Source: Halichondria panicea (taxonomy: Eukaryota; Porifera; Demospongiae; Suberitida; Halichondriidae). Taken from it: 64,000 nt of DNA. A program made the translations under genes and the position numbers. Within the stretch, counting starts at the first letter, position 1. Every line of letters starts with the position of its first letter. Below the pieces are notes generated by a model that was not told the DNA's origin, did no database searches, and saw only the letters and a list, made by a program, of their open reading frames with translations. Positions 55,137 to 64,000 of the stretch are shown here, piece by piece. Location: positions 1 to 64,000 of the forward strand of contig NC_087384.1 of the NCBI RefSeq assembly GCF_963675165.1. Direction: 5' to 3'.

Positions 55137-55337
55137 TTCTTAAACATCAACTCACAAAGAGAAAGCATAAAAACTGTATTTTCAGTGAATTGGTAAAGGA
55201 GGGCAGTTTAGCCACGCCCACTCCAAAGTAAAATCTGCTGAGTTGACAATTAATTCTGTTAGCCACGCCCACTGTAGAAATTTGAAAAGGATAATAATAA
55301 TTATGCTGACGTCAGCAATGCATGTATAATCAATCTC

Positions 55338-57166
55338 TCATTGTTCCATTGTTCCATTCTCTGCAGTCATACTCTTTTTTGGACTTTCAGATCTTTTTCT
55401 TGGACTCCTTGATTTTTTTCTTGGACTCTTTGATCTTTTCCGTGGACTCCTTGATCTCTTTCTTGGACTTTTAGATCTCTTTCTTGGGCTTTTAGATCTT
55501 TTCCGTGGACTTTTAGATCTTTTCCGTGGACTTTTAGACCTTTTTCTTGGACTTATGGATGAGCGTGATTTCCTATCAGATCTTCTGGGACTACGTGACC
55601 TCCTTGACCTTCTGTGGGGAGTCCTGGAGCGATGGGACCTTCGTCGACCTCTTGACCCCTTGGGGCTACGAGACCTCCTGCGAGGACTTCGAGAACGTGA
55701 TCGTTTGCGAGGACTTCTTGATCTTTTACGAGGGCTTCTTGATCTTGAGACCACCTTGGCTCTACTGGGACTAGAGGAGGTCCTACAAGAGAAGGAAGGA
55801 TGAGGCAATGTACGTCACTACCACACACACACACACACACACTCTATACCTGCTCAACCTCTTGAGCCTCTCCTCTCTTCGTGAAGCATCATACTGCTCC
55901 TGGAAGGACTAAAACCACACACACACACACGTTATCAGACATTGCATAGAGTATAGGCAATGTACATATGCATGAGTGGACTAACCTGAGGGCCTAACCT
56001 GCATGTGTGGGTTACATATGAGTGGACTAACCTGAAGGCCTAACCTGCATGTGAGGTGCTACACAAACAGAGCTCTCACTGTAAGTACAAGTACACATGA
56101 GCCTCACCACACACTCCAGGGAGCTAACCTTGAGCTGGGTGATGGTGGCCCTAATACGAGCATAACCAATATGTTGTTTCCCTAGTAGATGAGCGTCCAC
56201 ACGTCCTTGTGTGTCACCTATCACCAGGAAGGACCCACACACATCACACATCTCCATCTTCTCATGGAAGTCGTTGCTGTCTAACTCATAGCCAGCCACC
56301 ATCTGAGTATAATCAATACGCTCTGGTATAATGAGGTGATAAGTGAATATTGTAGCACAACCAAACAGCTACTAAATGCATCTTATAGCTTTGAAGTCGG
56401 ACGTTCCTAAACACAAGTTATGGACCATCATTAGCTGTGTATATGCACACCTTGGGTCCCCAACAAAGCAGTGATCGTCTCTCAGTGTCCCTCTCTTTCT
56501 CTAGTTTCTCTAGAGTAGCCATGACATCACGAGCTTCATCCACACGTCCATCAGCACCCAACACCTCTAACTGCAGGGTAGAGGCACACACTCCACACAC
56601 ACACACCCCACACACCCCACACACACTTACGTCTACCAGTATGCTATGGATCCGTGCGTTGAGGCGTATCAGACGTTCACTGGACACCTCCTCATCTCCC
56701 TGTATCTTAGCAGTCACACTGCGGTCCAGGCGAGCACGCCCACGACATATTCGCTTGTCCAAATCTCGAATAATATCCTCCAGATGATGCTGAAACTTTG
56801 ACTCATATCCGTAGTCACCTTTACGCCCACTCGAGTCATAGCTGCAAGCACATGGCACATGGTACACATGTAGTCCGATAAATTAATACGTAACTTACTC
56901 GTTTTTCAGTTTCTGATCATGGATATCTGGACATGTGCCTGTAGAGAGCAGTGCAATGCCTACAGTGTACTAGCAAGGATGCATGATACTGACTTACCCA
57001 TGTCTGCTCTGGTGTTAGTGAAGAGGTCACATGGGCAGAACCCGCACAGGTAGTACTTGCACACCTCCTGATCTGTGTACTGCAATGGCTTGACATTATC
57101 TCCAGGTACTGCATTGCGATGAGCGCCCATTAATTGGTCCAATAAACTAGCCGCTTCATTCGCCAT
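55338..57166 (-). CDS. LUC7L3: LUC7L3-type U1 snRNP-associated splicing factor
   Basis: 405-aa LUC7-family protein. The family binds U1 snRNP and tunes 5' splice-site choice. Exons in order: 57166-56998, 56938-56899, 56841-56631, 56570-56451, 56302-56129, 55908-55850, 55782-55338. The start MANEAASLLDQLMGAHRNA matches the family. The first zinc finger is in VCKYYLCGFCPCDLFTNTRA with CPDIH; VCKYYLCGFCP is specific for LUC7L3 rather than LUC7L/L2. The second is CDVCGSFLVIGD with HLLGKQHIGYA. The C-terminal ~145 residues are an RS domain made of SPRKRSRSPRKRS repeats. Head-to-head with TUT1, 129 bp between starts. Confidence 0.93.
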
Positions 57167-57295
57167 TCCTTCGTGTTTGGGAGTGCTTATTGAGAGGGTA
57201 AAGATCGCCACTAGCAGCACTTTGATTACAAAGCGAGAACTTATTGATTTGGTAAAGATCGTCGCTATCAAAGTGAGTATTGAAGCAGTGTGATA
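57167..57295. promoter_or_regulatory. 129-bp bidirectional promoter LUC7L3 / TUT1
   Basis: Only 129 bp lie between the divergent start codons. GGTAAAGATCGCC and GGTAAAGATCGTC form a direct repeat (about 57198-57210 and 57251-57263), each preceded by a TTATTGA (57187, 57241). A duplicated ~25-bp segment in so short a promoter is a candidate shared control site. Confidence 0.5.
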
Positions 57296-60200
57296 ATGGC
57301 TGCCATTGTGTCCTCCTTGTCTTGCTCTGTGTGTCAACTAACTTGCTCCTCAGGTGAATAGCCTCTTATACACATGACACACCATATAAGGTATTCCCCT
57401 CCTCCAGAGAGGAGCCTTGCAGAGCACACGAGAGGTCGAGGTCATCAGATCAACTTGGACCGTCAACGAGCTGCAGCACGTAATGTGTTTGTGAGGGGAT
57501 TCCCCGCACACACCACCTTGACCTCTGACCTCTTGACGGACCTGTTCAAACAGTTCGGAGAAATCACTAAAGTGTTTATTAAGGTTAGCAATTAATAATT
57601 ACGCTGCGTGTAATAATTAATAGATGCAACCAACCAAAATAATTATCTCAATGGGTATCAAATACATTTTGTACTTGTGTGATATATAGGCCTCCCCTAA
57701 AGCCAAGCCTACTCGTGTTGTCCCACATGCTCTAGTTCACTGTGTGTACTCTACCCCCTGTGTGTGTGTGTGTAGGATACGTATGCTATTGTCACCTTCA
57801 AGACTGAGCCCAGTGCTACAGCAGCGTTGGGGGAACCCCCTCTACTGGAGGGGAAGCCCCTAGTCGTTAAACCCAGAGATTACAAACCTCCCAACAAGTC
57901 TAAACCATTGGCTATGGACGTGCAGAAAAGCACTTCTAGGAGTTGTCTCCCAGTGCCTGGACAAGGATTGGACCTCATTAAGACTGCTACTACAGTAAGC
58001 TAGTCTCCTACCACACTGCCATGTTCTACACAATGTACACAAGGACGAGCTAGTCTCCTACCACACTGCCCATGTTCTACACAATGTACACAAGGACGAG
58101 CTAGTCTCCTACAACACTGCCATGTTCTACACAATGTACACACTAACTCCCCTACAGTTGAGTGGTCAGCTGGAGCTAGTCTCCTACCACACTGCCATGA
58201 CCCAGGACACTATTAGAGGGATCCTCTCTCTCTCCTCGTACCTGGGGGCGCGACTAAAGGCACTCTTCCCTCATTCTCTATTACTACCATTTGGTTCTCT
58301 AGTCACGGGACTAGGAACACTCACCTCGGATGCTGACCTGTGTCTACTCATGGAGCCACAGTACACACACTTGTTAGCTCCAGATGCTTACTACCCTCCC
58401 AACGTCCTCGCGTTGTCACAGCAACCATTGTCTGAACCACCCTCTCCCACTGACTCTATTGGCTCCACCCACTCGACTCCTGAGCGTCCAATCAAATCGC
58501 AGGATGCCCTCAAGGTGATGGCTAGTTTGGTTCGGAGTACAGCAGGCTGTGAAAGAGTATTTACTATCAGAAGTGCACGTTGTCCCATTGTCAGGTTCTA
58601 CCATCGCCCCTCCTCCCTTCATGTTGACCTCTCTCTAGACAACGGGTGAGCAACTGTACTAGCATCTAACAGAATAATAGTGGCCATTGTAATGGCTGCA
58701 GCTACTGAAGGTATCAATGGTTTGGGGACTCTTTCGGCTGCCCTAACTTGAATTCTGGATCCAATTTTATGATTTTCTGAAAGCCTAGAAAAATACCTTT
58801 CAAATGGTGTCATCAAAAATCATATTTGAGAGATAAAAGTATTTGCTAATTTGGTGGACATTGGATCAACGATATCAAGTTAAGGCTGTTGAAAGATTTT
58901 CCACACACTCCGTTCATTTTCAATAGTTAGGGGATTCTTTCAATAACTTGAATTCCGTGGATCCAATGTCAACTTTTGGGGATTTTCTGAAAGCTCAGAA
59001 AAAAATAGTTCAAATGGTGTCAGCAAAAATCATATTTGAGAAGTAAAAGCATTTGCCAATTTGGCGATACCATGAATAATAACCCATGGTCCGAGGCCGA
59101 AAAATGACAAATTAGGGTCCTGAAAAAATTTTGAATTGCAACACATCATTTGAAAGGTCTCTTTCTAAGCTTTTAGAAAATCCTGAAATTTTTGACATTG
59201 AATCAATGATACTCAAGTTAAGGCTGTTGAAAGATGTTCAACTACACTCCGTTCAATTCAATAGTTCGGCGATTCTTTCGGCTGCCATAACTTGAAGTCT
59301 GTGGATCCAATGTCAAAAATTTTTGGATTTTCTGAAAGCTTAGAAAAAAATAGGTCAAATGGTGTCATCAAAAATCATATTTGAGAGATAAAGTATTTGC
59401 CAATTTGGCGATACCATGAAATAGGGTAGTCCGAGGCCGAAAAATGACAAATTAGGGTCCTGAAAAAAATTTGAATTGCAACACATCATTTGAAAGGTCT
59501 CTTTCTAAGCTTTCAGAAAATCCTGAAATTTTTGACATTGAATCAATGATACTCAAGTTAAGGCTGTTGAAAGATGTTCAACTACACTCCGTTCAATTCA
59601 ATAGTTCGGCGATTCTTTCGGCTGCCATAACTTGAAGTCTGTGTATCCAATGTCAAAAATTTTCGGATCTTCTGAAAGCTTAGAAAAAAATAGGTCAAAA
59701 TTAATGGTGTCATCAAAAATCATATTTGAGAGATAAAGTATTTGCCAATTTGGCGATACCATGAATAATAGCCCATGGTCCGAGGCCGAAAAATGACAAA
59801 TTAGAGTCCTGAAAAAATTTTGAATTGCAACACATCATTTGAAAGGTCTCTTTCTAAGCTTTCAGAAAATCCTGAAATTTTTGACATTGGATCAATCATA
59901 CTCAAGTTAAGGCTGTTGAAAGATGTTCAACTACATTCCGTTCAATTCAATAGTTTGGCGATTCTTTCGGCTGCCATAACTTGAAGTCTGTGGATCCAAT
60001 GTCAAAAATTTTCGGATTTTCTGAAAGCTTAGAAAAAAATAGGTCAAATGGTGTCATCAAAAGAGAAATAAAGTATTTGCCAATTTGGCGATACCATGAA
60101 TAATAATAGCCCATGGTCCGAAAAATGACAAATTAGGGTCCTGAAAAAATATTAGATTGCAATACATCATTTGAAAGGTCTCTTTCTAAGCTTTCAGAAA

Positions 60201-61958
60201 ATCCTAAAATTTTTGACATTGGATCAATGATACTCAAGTTAAGGCTGTTGAAAGACAATCATTGTACCCCCCCCCCCGCGTTTAATATGGTTTGATAGCA
60301 AGCTTTGAGCGCCTGTACTTTGTATTCAGATCAAGTCTATTCAATGTTTTCAATATAAATAAATATAGCTCTTTTAATTGCCTTTCCAATGGTGTGCTTT
60401 GATATAAGTTGGAGAGCATCACACAAAAAATTCAATTTTACATTATACTCATCTCTCCCTCATAGGCTAGGAGTCCACAACTCACGTCTCCTAGCAGCGT
60501 ACTGTCGGTTTGACCTCCGTGTGACCCCTCTAATCCGAGCCACGAAGCTGTGGATGAGAGAGGCGGGACAGAGGAGGGTCAACTCTTACGCTACTTCTCT
60601 GATGGTGATCCATGCTCTACAACACACAAGCCCTCCGGTACTACCCTGTCTACAAGAGCTGGGACCATGGCAACGGAATATGGAGTGGTTTAAACAGCAC
60701 ACCCCATCTGATCATGTGACTATCGAGCCGTGGTCATGTGACTTCACACCCATAGAATCTCTGAAGCCATCCAACAACACAGACAGTCTAGGTGAGTAAT
60801 TACTGCGTACTATTAAAACCATTAAATTTTATTGTTGTAGATATTTTTGAGCCCATAATATTAATTGATGCATTCAATAGCTCCAATGGTGTGCTTAGAA
60901 AAAACATTAATTCCTGTCCTGTGTGTCTGTGTTCAGGTGCTCTGTTTGCCCACTTCTTCCGCTACTATTCCACGTTCCAGTTCCAATCTCAAGTGGTGGC
61001 AGTTCATACCAATACACCCCTAAGCCACGCCCAGGCTAACGAAGGTCTCCAGCGACCAATGGGAATAAGCTCTGCTCTTGTAGTACAAGATCCATTTGAT
61101 CGCTCGCACAATATCTGCAAGAATGTGAGCAAACAAATCTTCTCTGAACTGACTGCTCTACTAGCTGGGGCATTGCAGTGCCTCTCTGGGGAATCCCCCA
61201 CTCTATTGGAACTATACACCGTCCAACCATTACCGCCCACTCACTCCTCGAGCAAGTACGTGTCCTTACATCTCAAGACTATAGCTAGATTATTAGAGGA
61301 GACTGGACTGGTGCCCACAGACCTCGATCTGACCAATCAAATCACTCAACAATCTCTGCATCGATTCATTGCCCACCAAATCGTTTCGTTAATGAAGAAC
61401 AAGTTTGGCTTTCATTGTGAACCTGTGCTAGATCATGTGATACCACCAACAGATCATGTGATACCACCAACAGATCATGTGACACCACCAACAGACCATG
61501 TGACTCACTCGGACAATCCTGTTGAAGATATGACTATTGAACATTCTGAAGATGATGATGATAGTAACGAGTCTGTTACCATGGACACTGTTGCTAGGAA
61601 ACGTCATCTAACGGACAGCCCACCTCCTGCTGAGAGTAAACGTGTTAAGAGCGCTTCTCCGAGTGTGTCTCCACTGAACACACTCCACACAATAGTCGCC
61701 TCCCTCCCACACACAAGCACCTACACTTGTATTGCCTATGAGAACACTTGGATCGGCTGTAGACAGAAGAGACGTGACGGTAGTATGGCCACCAGCTTAC
61801 CTGTACCTGATACGCCTTTATTAGAGGTATCACTGAGTGTGTGTGGGGGCGGACGTGAGGGCTTAGGGAGGGTGTGTGTGAGTGCCCCCCGCCCACACCA
61901 CAAAGCACACGCTGATAACTGGTTCGCAGTGTTCAAGCCTCTAGTCATTAACTACTGA
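57296..61958 (+). CDS. TUT1: TUT1 (U6 TUTase / Star-PAP) terminal uridylyltransferase
   Basis: 762-aa nucleotidyltransferase that adds U to U6 snRNA 3' ends and, as Star-PAP, polyadenylates selected mRNAs in the nucleus. Exons: 57296-57353, 57408-57583, 57776-57994, 58158-58645, 60466-60791, 60937-61958. A C2H2 finger (CSVCQL...LAEHTRGRGH, about 10-36) is followed by an RRM (NVFVRGFPAH, about 44-125). The split catalytic domain has FGSLVTGLGTLTSDADLCL (Asp about 209 and 211) and the third Asp in LHVDLSL (about 307). The PAP-associated region has LGVHNSRLLAAYCRFDLRVT and SYATSLMVIHAL. The KA-1-like C-terminus has a basic tail KRVKSASPS. An in-frame DHVIPPT repeat lies near residue 590. Intron 4 is 1.8 kb, mostly foldback repeats. 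Confidence 0.93.
57995..58150. repeat. 51-bp minisatellite in TUT1 intron 3 built from exon 4 sequence
   Basis: Units at 57997, 58047 and 58098 each begin with (G)AGCTAGTCTCCTACCACAC and continue TGCCATGTTCTAC. The same 27 bases, GAGCTAGTCTCC... to GCCATG, lie in coding exon 4 at 58174-58200. The first unit overlaps the splice donor (GTAAGCTAG at 57995). Confidence 0.85.
58712..60257. repeat. Foldback repeat array in TUT1 intron 4
   Basis: Four to five tandem units of about 340 bp of the same family as in the folliculin intron, with CTTTCGGCTGCCATAACTTG at 59277, 59616 and 59965 and a diverged first unit from 58712 (ATCAATGGTTTGGGGACTCT). Each unit folds back on itself through ATTTTCTGAAAGCTTAG and CTAAGCTTTCAGAAAAT. 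Central units are more alike than edge units, as expected from unequal exchange. Confidence 0.87.
60848..60905. repeat. Small dispersed repeat shared with an ACAD8 intron
   Basis: The segment GCATTCAATAGCTCCAATGG and CATTAAT-flanked neighbours in TUT1 intron 5 is the reverse complement of a segment at about 63400-63490 in an ACAD8 intron (CTAAGCACACCATTAGAAAG, GAGCTATTGAATGCATCAAT). Short, no ORF, no clear termini. Confidence 0.6.
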
Positions 61959-62200
61959 GAACCATGATTACATATCGATGACAGTATACTGTACGAATTG
62001 AAACTGAATATGAACAAATATATTATTATATAATGTGCTAAATTATAGCATTCATTTTATTGTGGCATGTATTCTTCTTATAATTATTTTATTGATAACT
62101 TGTTTTTCATACATTATCATGTACATCATTATATCATAATTATTATACAAAAAGAGAGTTCTCAGAACATACACAAATTAAGTACACAAAGCTCTAGTGT

Positions 62201-63320
62201 TCACTGTAGAATGTTCCTGGACACTATGAGTCTCATGATTTCATTAGTACCTGCACACAACACAAGGGAAGGGGATATCATTATAGGTCATCACTAGATC
62301 ACAGCTAGTTACAGACCTTCCAATATCTGGTGTACTCGAGTATCCCTCATGAACTGCTGCACTGCATAGTCCTTGAGGTAACCATAGCCACCGTGGAGTT
62401 GCAACGCTTCATTAGTAATATTGAAGCAATGATCAGTTGCAAACAGTTTAGCCATAGCACACAGCTCAGCAGTGGCATTGTCACCATCATCCAGTGCAGC
62501 GGCAGCATGGCGGACCATGAGGCGAGAGGCTGTCAGGGAGGTGCCAAGGTCCGCCATCTTGAACTGGAGGTACTGCAATGAATGGGTAATCAACAGATCA
62601 TGTGTTTAGCACGGAACTATGAGCTGCCTGAGGATACAAATTATGTAATGTTGCTAGCTCCAGTGAAAAGTGGGATCTTAACTACCTGAAAGTTAGCGAG
62701 TGTTTGTCCGAATGCTTGTCTTTGCTTGAGATGTTCTGTAGCTAGTGCAATAGATTGCCAGGCACCACCCAAACTGCATGAGGCTGTGTGTGTGTGTGGG
62801 GGGGAGGGGGTACATTGTGTGTGTGTGTGTGTGTGGGGGGGGGAGGGGGGTACATTGTGTGTGTGTGTGTGTGTGGGGGGGGAGGGGAGTGGAGGGTACA
62901 TTGTGTGTGTGTGTGTGTGGGGAGGGGGGGAGGGTACATTGTGTGTGTGTGTGTGTGTGGGGGGGGGTGGAGGGTACATTGTGTGTGTGTGTGTGTGTGT
63001 GTGCTGACTCACCAATGTTGATTCGTCCTCCATTGAGTCCGGCCATGGCAATACTGAATCCCTACAAGGACATGGCCATACCCATAACCACACCCACCAG
63101 TTACACCCACCTGTCCCTCAGCTCCTAATAGTTGTTCCCTGTGTACTGGACAATCCTCTAGCACCACTTCACGTGTTGGCTGGCTATTCCAGCCGACCTA
63201 TTAGTGGGTGTGGTCAGTACATCACATGACTACATTGTGTATATACCTTATTCTCTCTCTTCCCAAAGGAAAGTCCAGGAGTATCTTTATCCACAATGAA
63301 GCAGGAGATGCCTTTGGGAC

Positions 63321-63397
<77 letters not shown>

Positions 63398-63854
63398 TAT
63401 CTAAGCACACCATTAGAAAGGTAATTCTGAGAGCTATTGAATGCATCAATTAGTTTTGAAATTAGACATTCTGAACACAAATTACGGGCTCCCAAAGATT
63501 GCTACCAAATCGGTTGAATTCTAGAAAACATGCAAATAGTTCACATACATAGACTTGCCTGGCTCTCCTGTCCGTGCCATGACTAGGTACACATCAGCCA
63601 CACCCCCTCCGCTAATAAATGCCTATCCGAGGTTAAAGGTTAACTATTATACACTAGAGAGGCTCACCTTTGACCCTGTGAGGCGATAAGTGTCTCCCTC
63701 TAGTACAGCCCTTGTTTGCAGGTTAGCAGCATCACTCCCTGCCCCAGGTTCAGTGAGACAATAAGAGGAGAGTCTGGTCATGGTGGTGAGGTCAGGGAGG
63801 TAGCTCTCACGCTGACTCAGGCTGCCATACTCATCTATCATCCAAGCACACATA
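62201..63854 (-). CDS. ACAD8: ACAD8, isobutyryl-CoA dehydrogenase (5' part outside window)
   Basis: C-terminal ~290 residues of a mitochondrial acyl-CoA dehydrogenase of valine breakdown. Exons in order: 63854-63668, 63622-63559, 63320-63247, 63197-63111, 63061-63013, 62783-62686, 62572-62317, 62250-62201. The N-terminal exons lie beyond 64000. Visible family motifs are [95 protein letters not shown]-type, and [24 protein letters not shown] and the catalytic-Glu-region residues [14 protein letters not shown] follow. The substrate subgroup (ACAD8 over ACADSB) rests on the [16 protein letters not shown] and NGGRINI context. The intron after exon 2 here uses a GC donor (GCAAGT at 63558). Confidence 0.88.
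62786..63003. repeat. G-run/(GT)n minisatellite in ACAD8 intron
   Basis: Five imperfect units of about 40-46 bp, each a (TG)n run, a G-run with GGAGGGGG and then GGTACATTG. The plus strand is strongly G-rich, so G-quadruplex formation is plausible. It sits directly next to the acceptor of the ASCSLGG exon (62783, minus strand). Confidence 0.85.
63323..63394. repeat. (CA)n microsatellite in ACAD8 intron
   Basis: About 72 bp of pure CA, abutting the splice acceptor of the GPKGISC exon at 63320 (minus strand), where it supplies (GT)nAG instead of a pyrimidine tract. Confidence 0.93.
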
Positions 63855-64000
63855 CTGCACACACGTAGGGGACACAAATGAACATGTTAAAGCAATGACA
63901 TCGAAAGATTCACTGAATCAACACCACATGAAAGGCTAGAGCTACACAACTCATTACATATGTCCCAGTAGTTATTGACACATTAGCATACTTGTGTATG
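63855..64000. other. ACAD8 intron, runs off the window
   Basis: No exon is seen after the acceptor at 63855 up to the window end, so this is the 3' part of an ACAD8 intron. Confidence 0.6.

Overview
The window is the left end of a chromosome from an animal, most likely a sponge (demosponge). It opens with about 950 bp of C-strand telomere (CCCTAA = TTAGGG on the other strand). After roughly 10 kb of subtelomeric repeats it becomes very gene-dense. The genes carry many introns, most only 45-60 nt long, and intergenic gaps are often 100-300 bp. A TGF-beta ligand, two ERK-type MAP kinases, an NO-receptor-type guanylyl cyclase and folliculin make it metazoan. Short introns, AT-rich spacers and abundant GT/CA runs fit a sponge better than a vertebrate, but that assignment is inference.

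Layout. 1-947 telomere. 948-1983 a 31-bp satellite with a palindromic core. 2487-3526 a 96-bp satellite carrying a TTAGGG motif. 4442-6580 three copies of a ~700-bp unit. 6790-9300 two copies of a ~1.29-kb unit. 10.37-12.88 kb PPIL2 (+). 13.07-13.61 YPEL (-). 13.94-17.55 two tandem ERK-type MAP kinases (+). 17.89-21.09 a short STK36 (+). 21.33-25.20 TRIM37 (+). 25.60-27.06 an unrecognised four-pass membrane protein (+). 27.24-29.29 moonraker/KIAA0753 (-). 29.37-31.28 CCDC74 (+). 31.38-34.13 beta2-like soluble guanylyl cyclase (-). 34.43-38.80 folliculin (+). 38.91-39.28 a small unknown gene (-). 39.53-41.76 a PPM1F-like phosphatase (-) with a tRNA-Thr(AGT) in its first intron. 42.00-42.63 ATP6V0B (+). 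42.84-43.29 UXT (-). 43.60-44.94 a TGF-beta ligand (+). 45.39-49.24 DNTTIP1 with a long N-terminal extension (-). 49.52-53.68 ARMC5 (+). 53.91-55.14 ARL6IP1-like (-). 55.34-57.17 LUC7L3 (-). 57.30-61.96 TUT1 (+). 62.20 to beyond the right end ACAD8 (-, 5' part outside).

For every spliced gene I built exon models by hand from GT/GC-AG sites, homology to the known family and phase. Each total is a multiple of three and ends in a stop, so the models are internally consistent, but none is backed by transcripts. UTRs were not determined. Several divergent pairs share very short promoters: moonraker/CCDC74 (76 bp), LUC7L3/TUT1 (129 bp), PPM1F/ATP6V0B (243 bp), DNTTIP1/ARMC5 (279 bp) and guanylyl cyclase/folliculin (300 bp).

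Themes. Four centriole/cilium-linked genes (STK36, TRIM37, moonraker, CCDC74) lie within 13.4 kb. Two spliceosomal snRNA-linked genes (LUC7L3 for U1, TUT1 for U6) are head to head. Introns host MITEs with clear terminal inverted repeats, a foldback repeat family of ~340 bp, a 5'-truncated LINE, and several minisatellites whose units include a splice junction. The most unusual signals are the layered subtelomere, the splice-junction minisatellites, a guanylyl cyclase with a mixed substrate-selectivity pair plus a CaaX tail, and gene-conversion-like identity between the two ERK copies.
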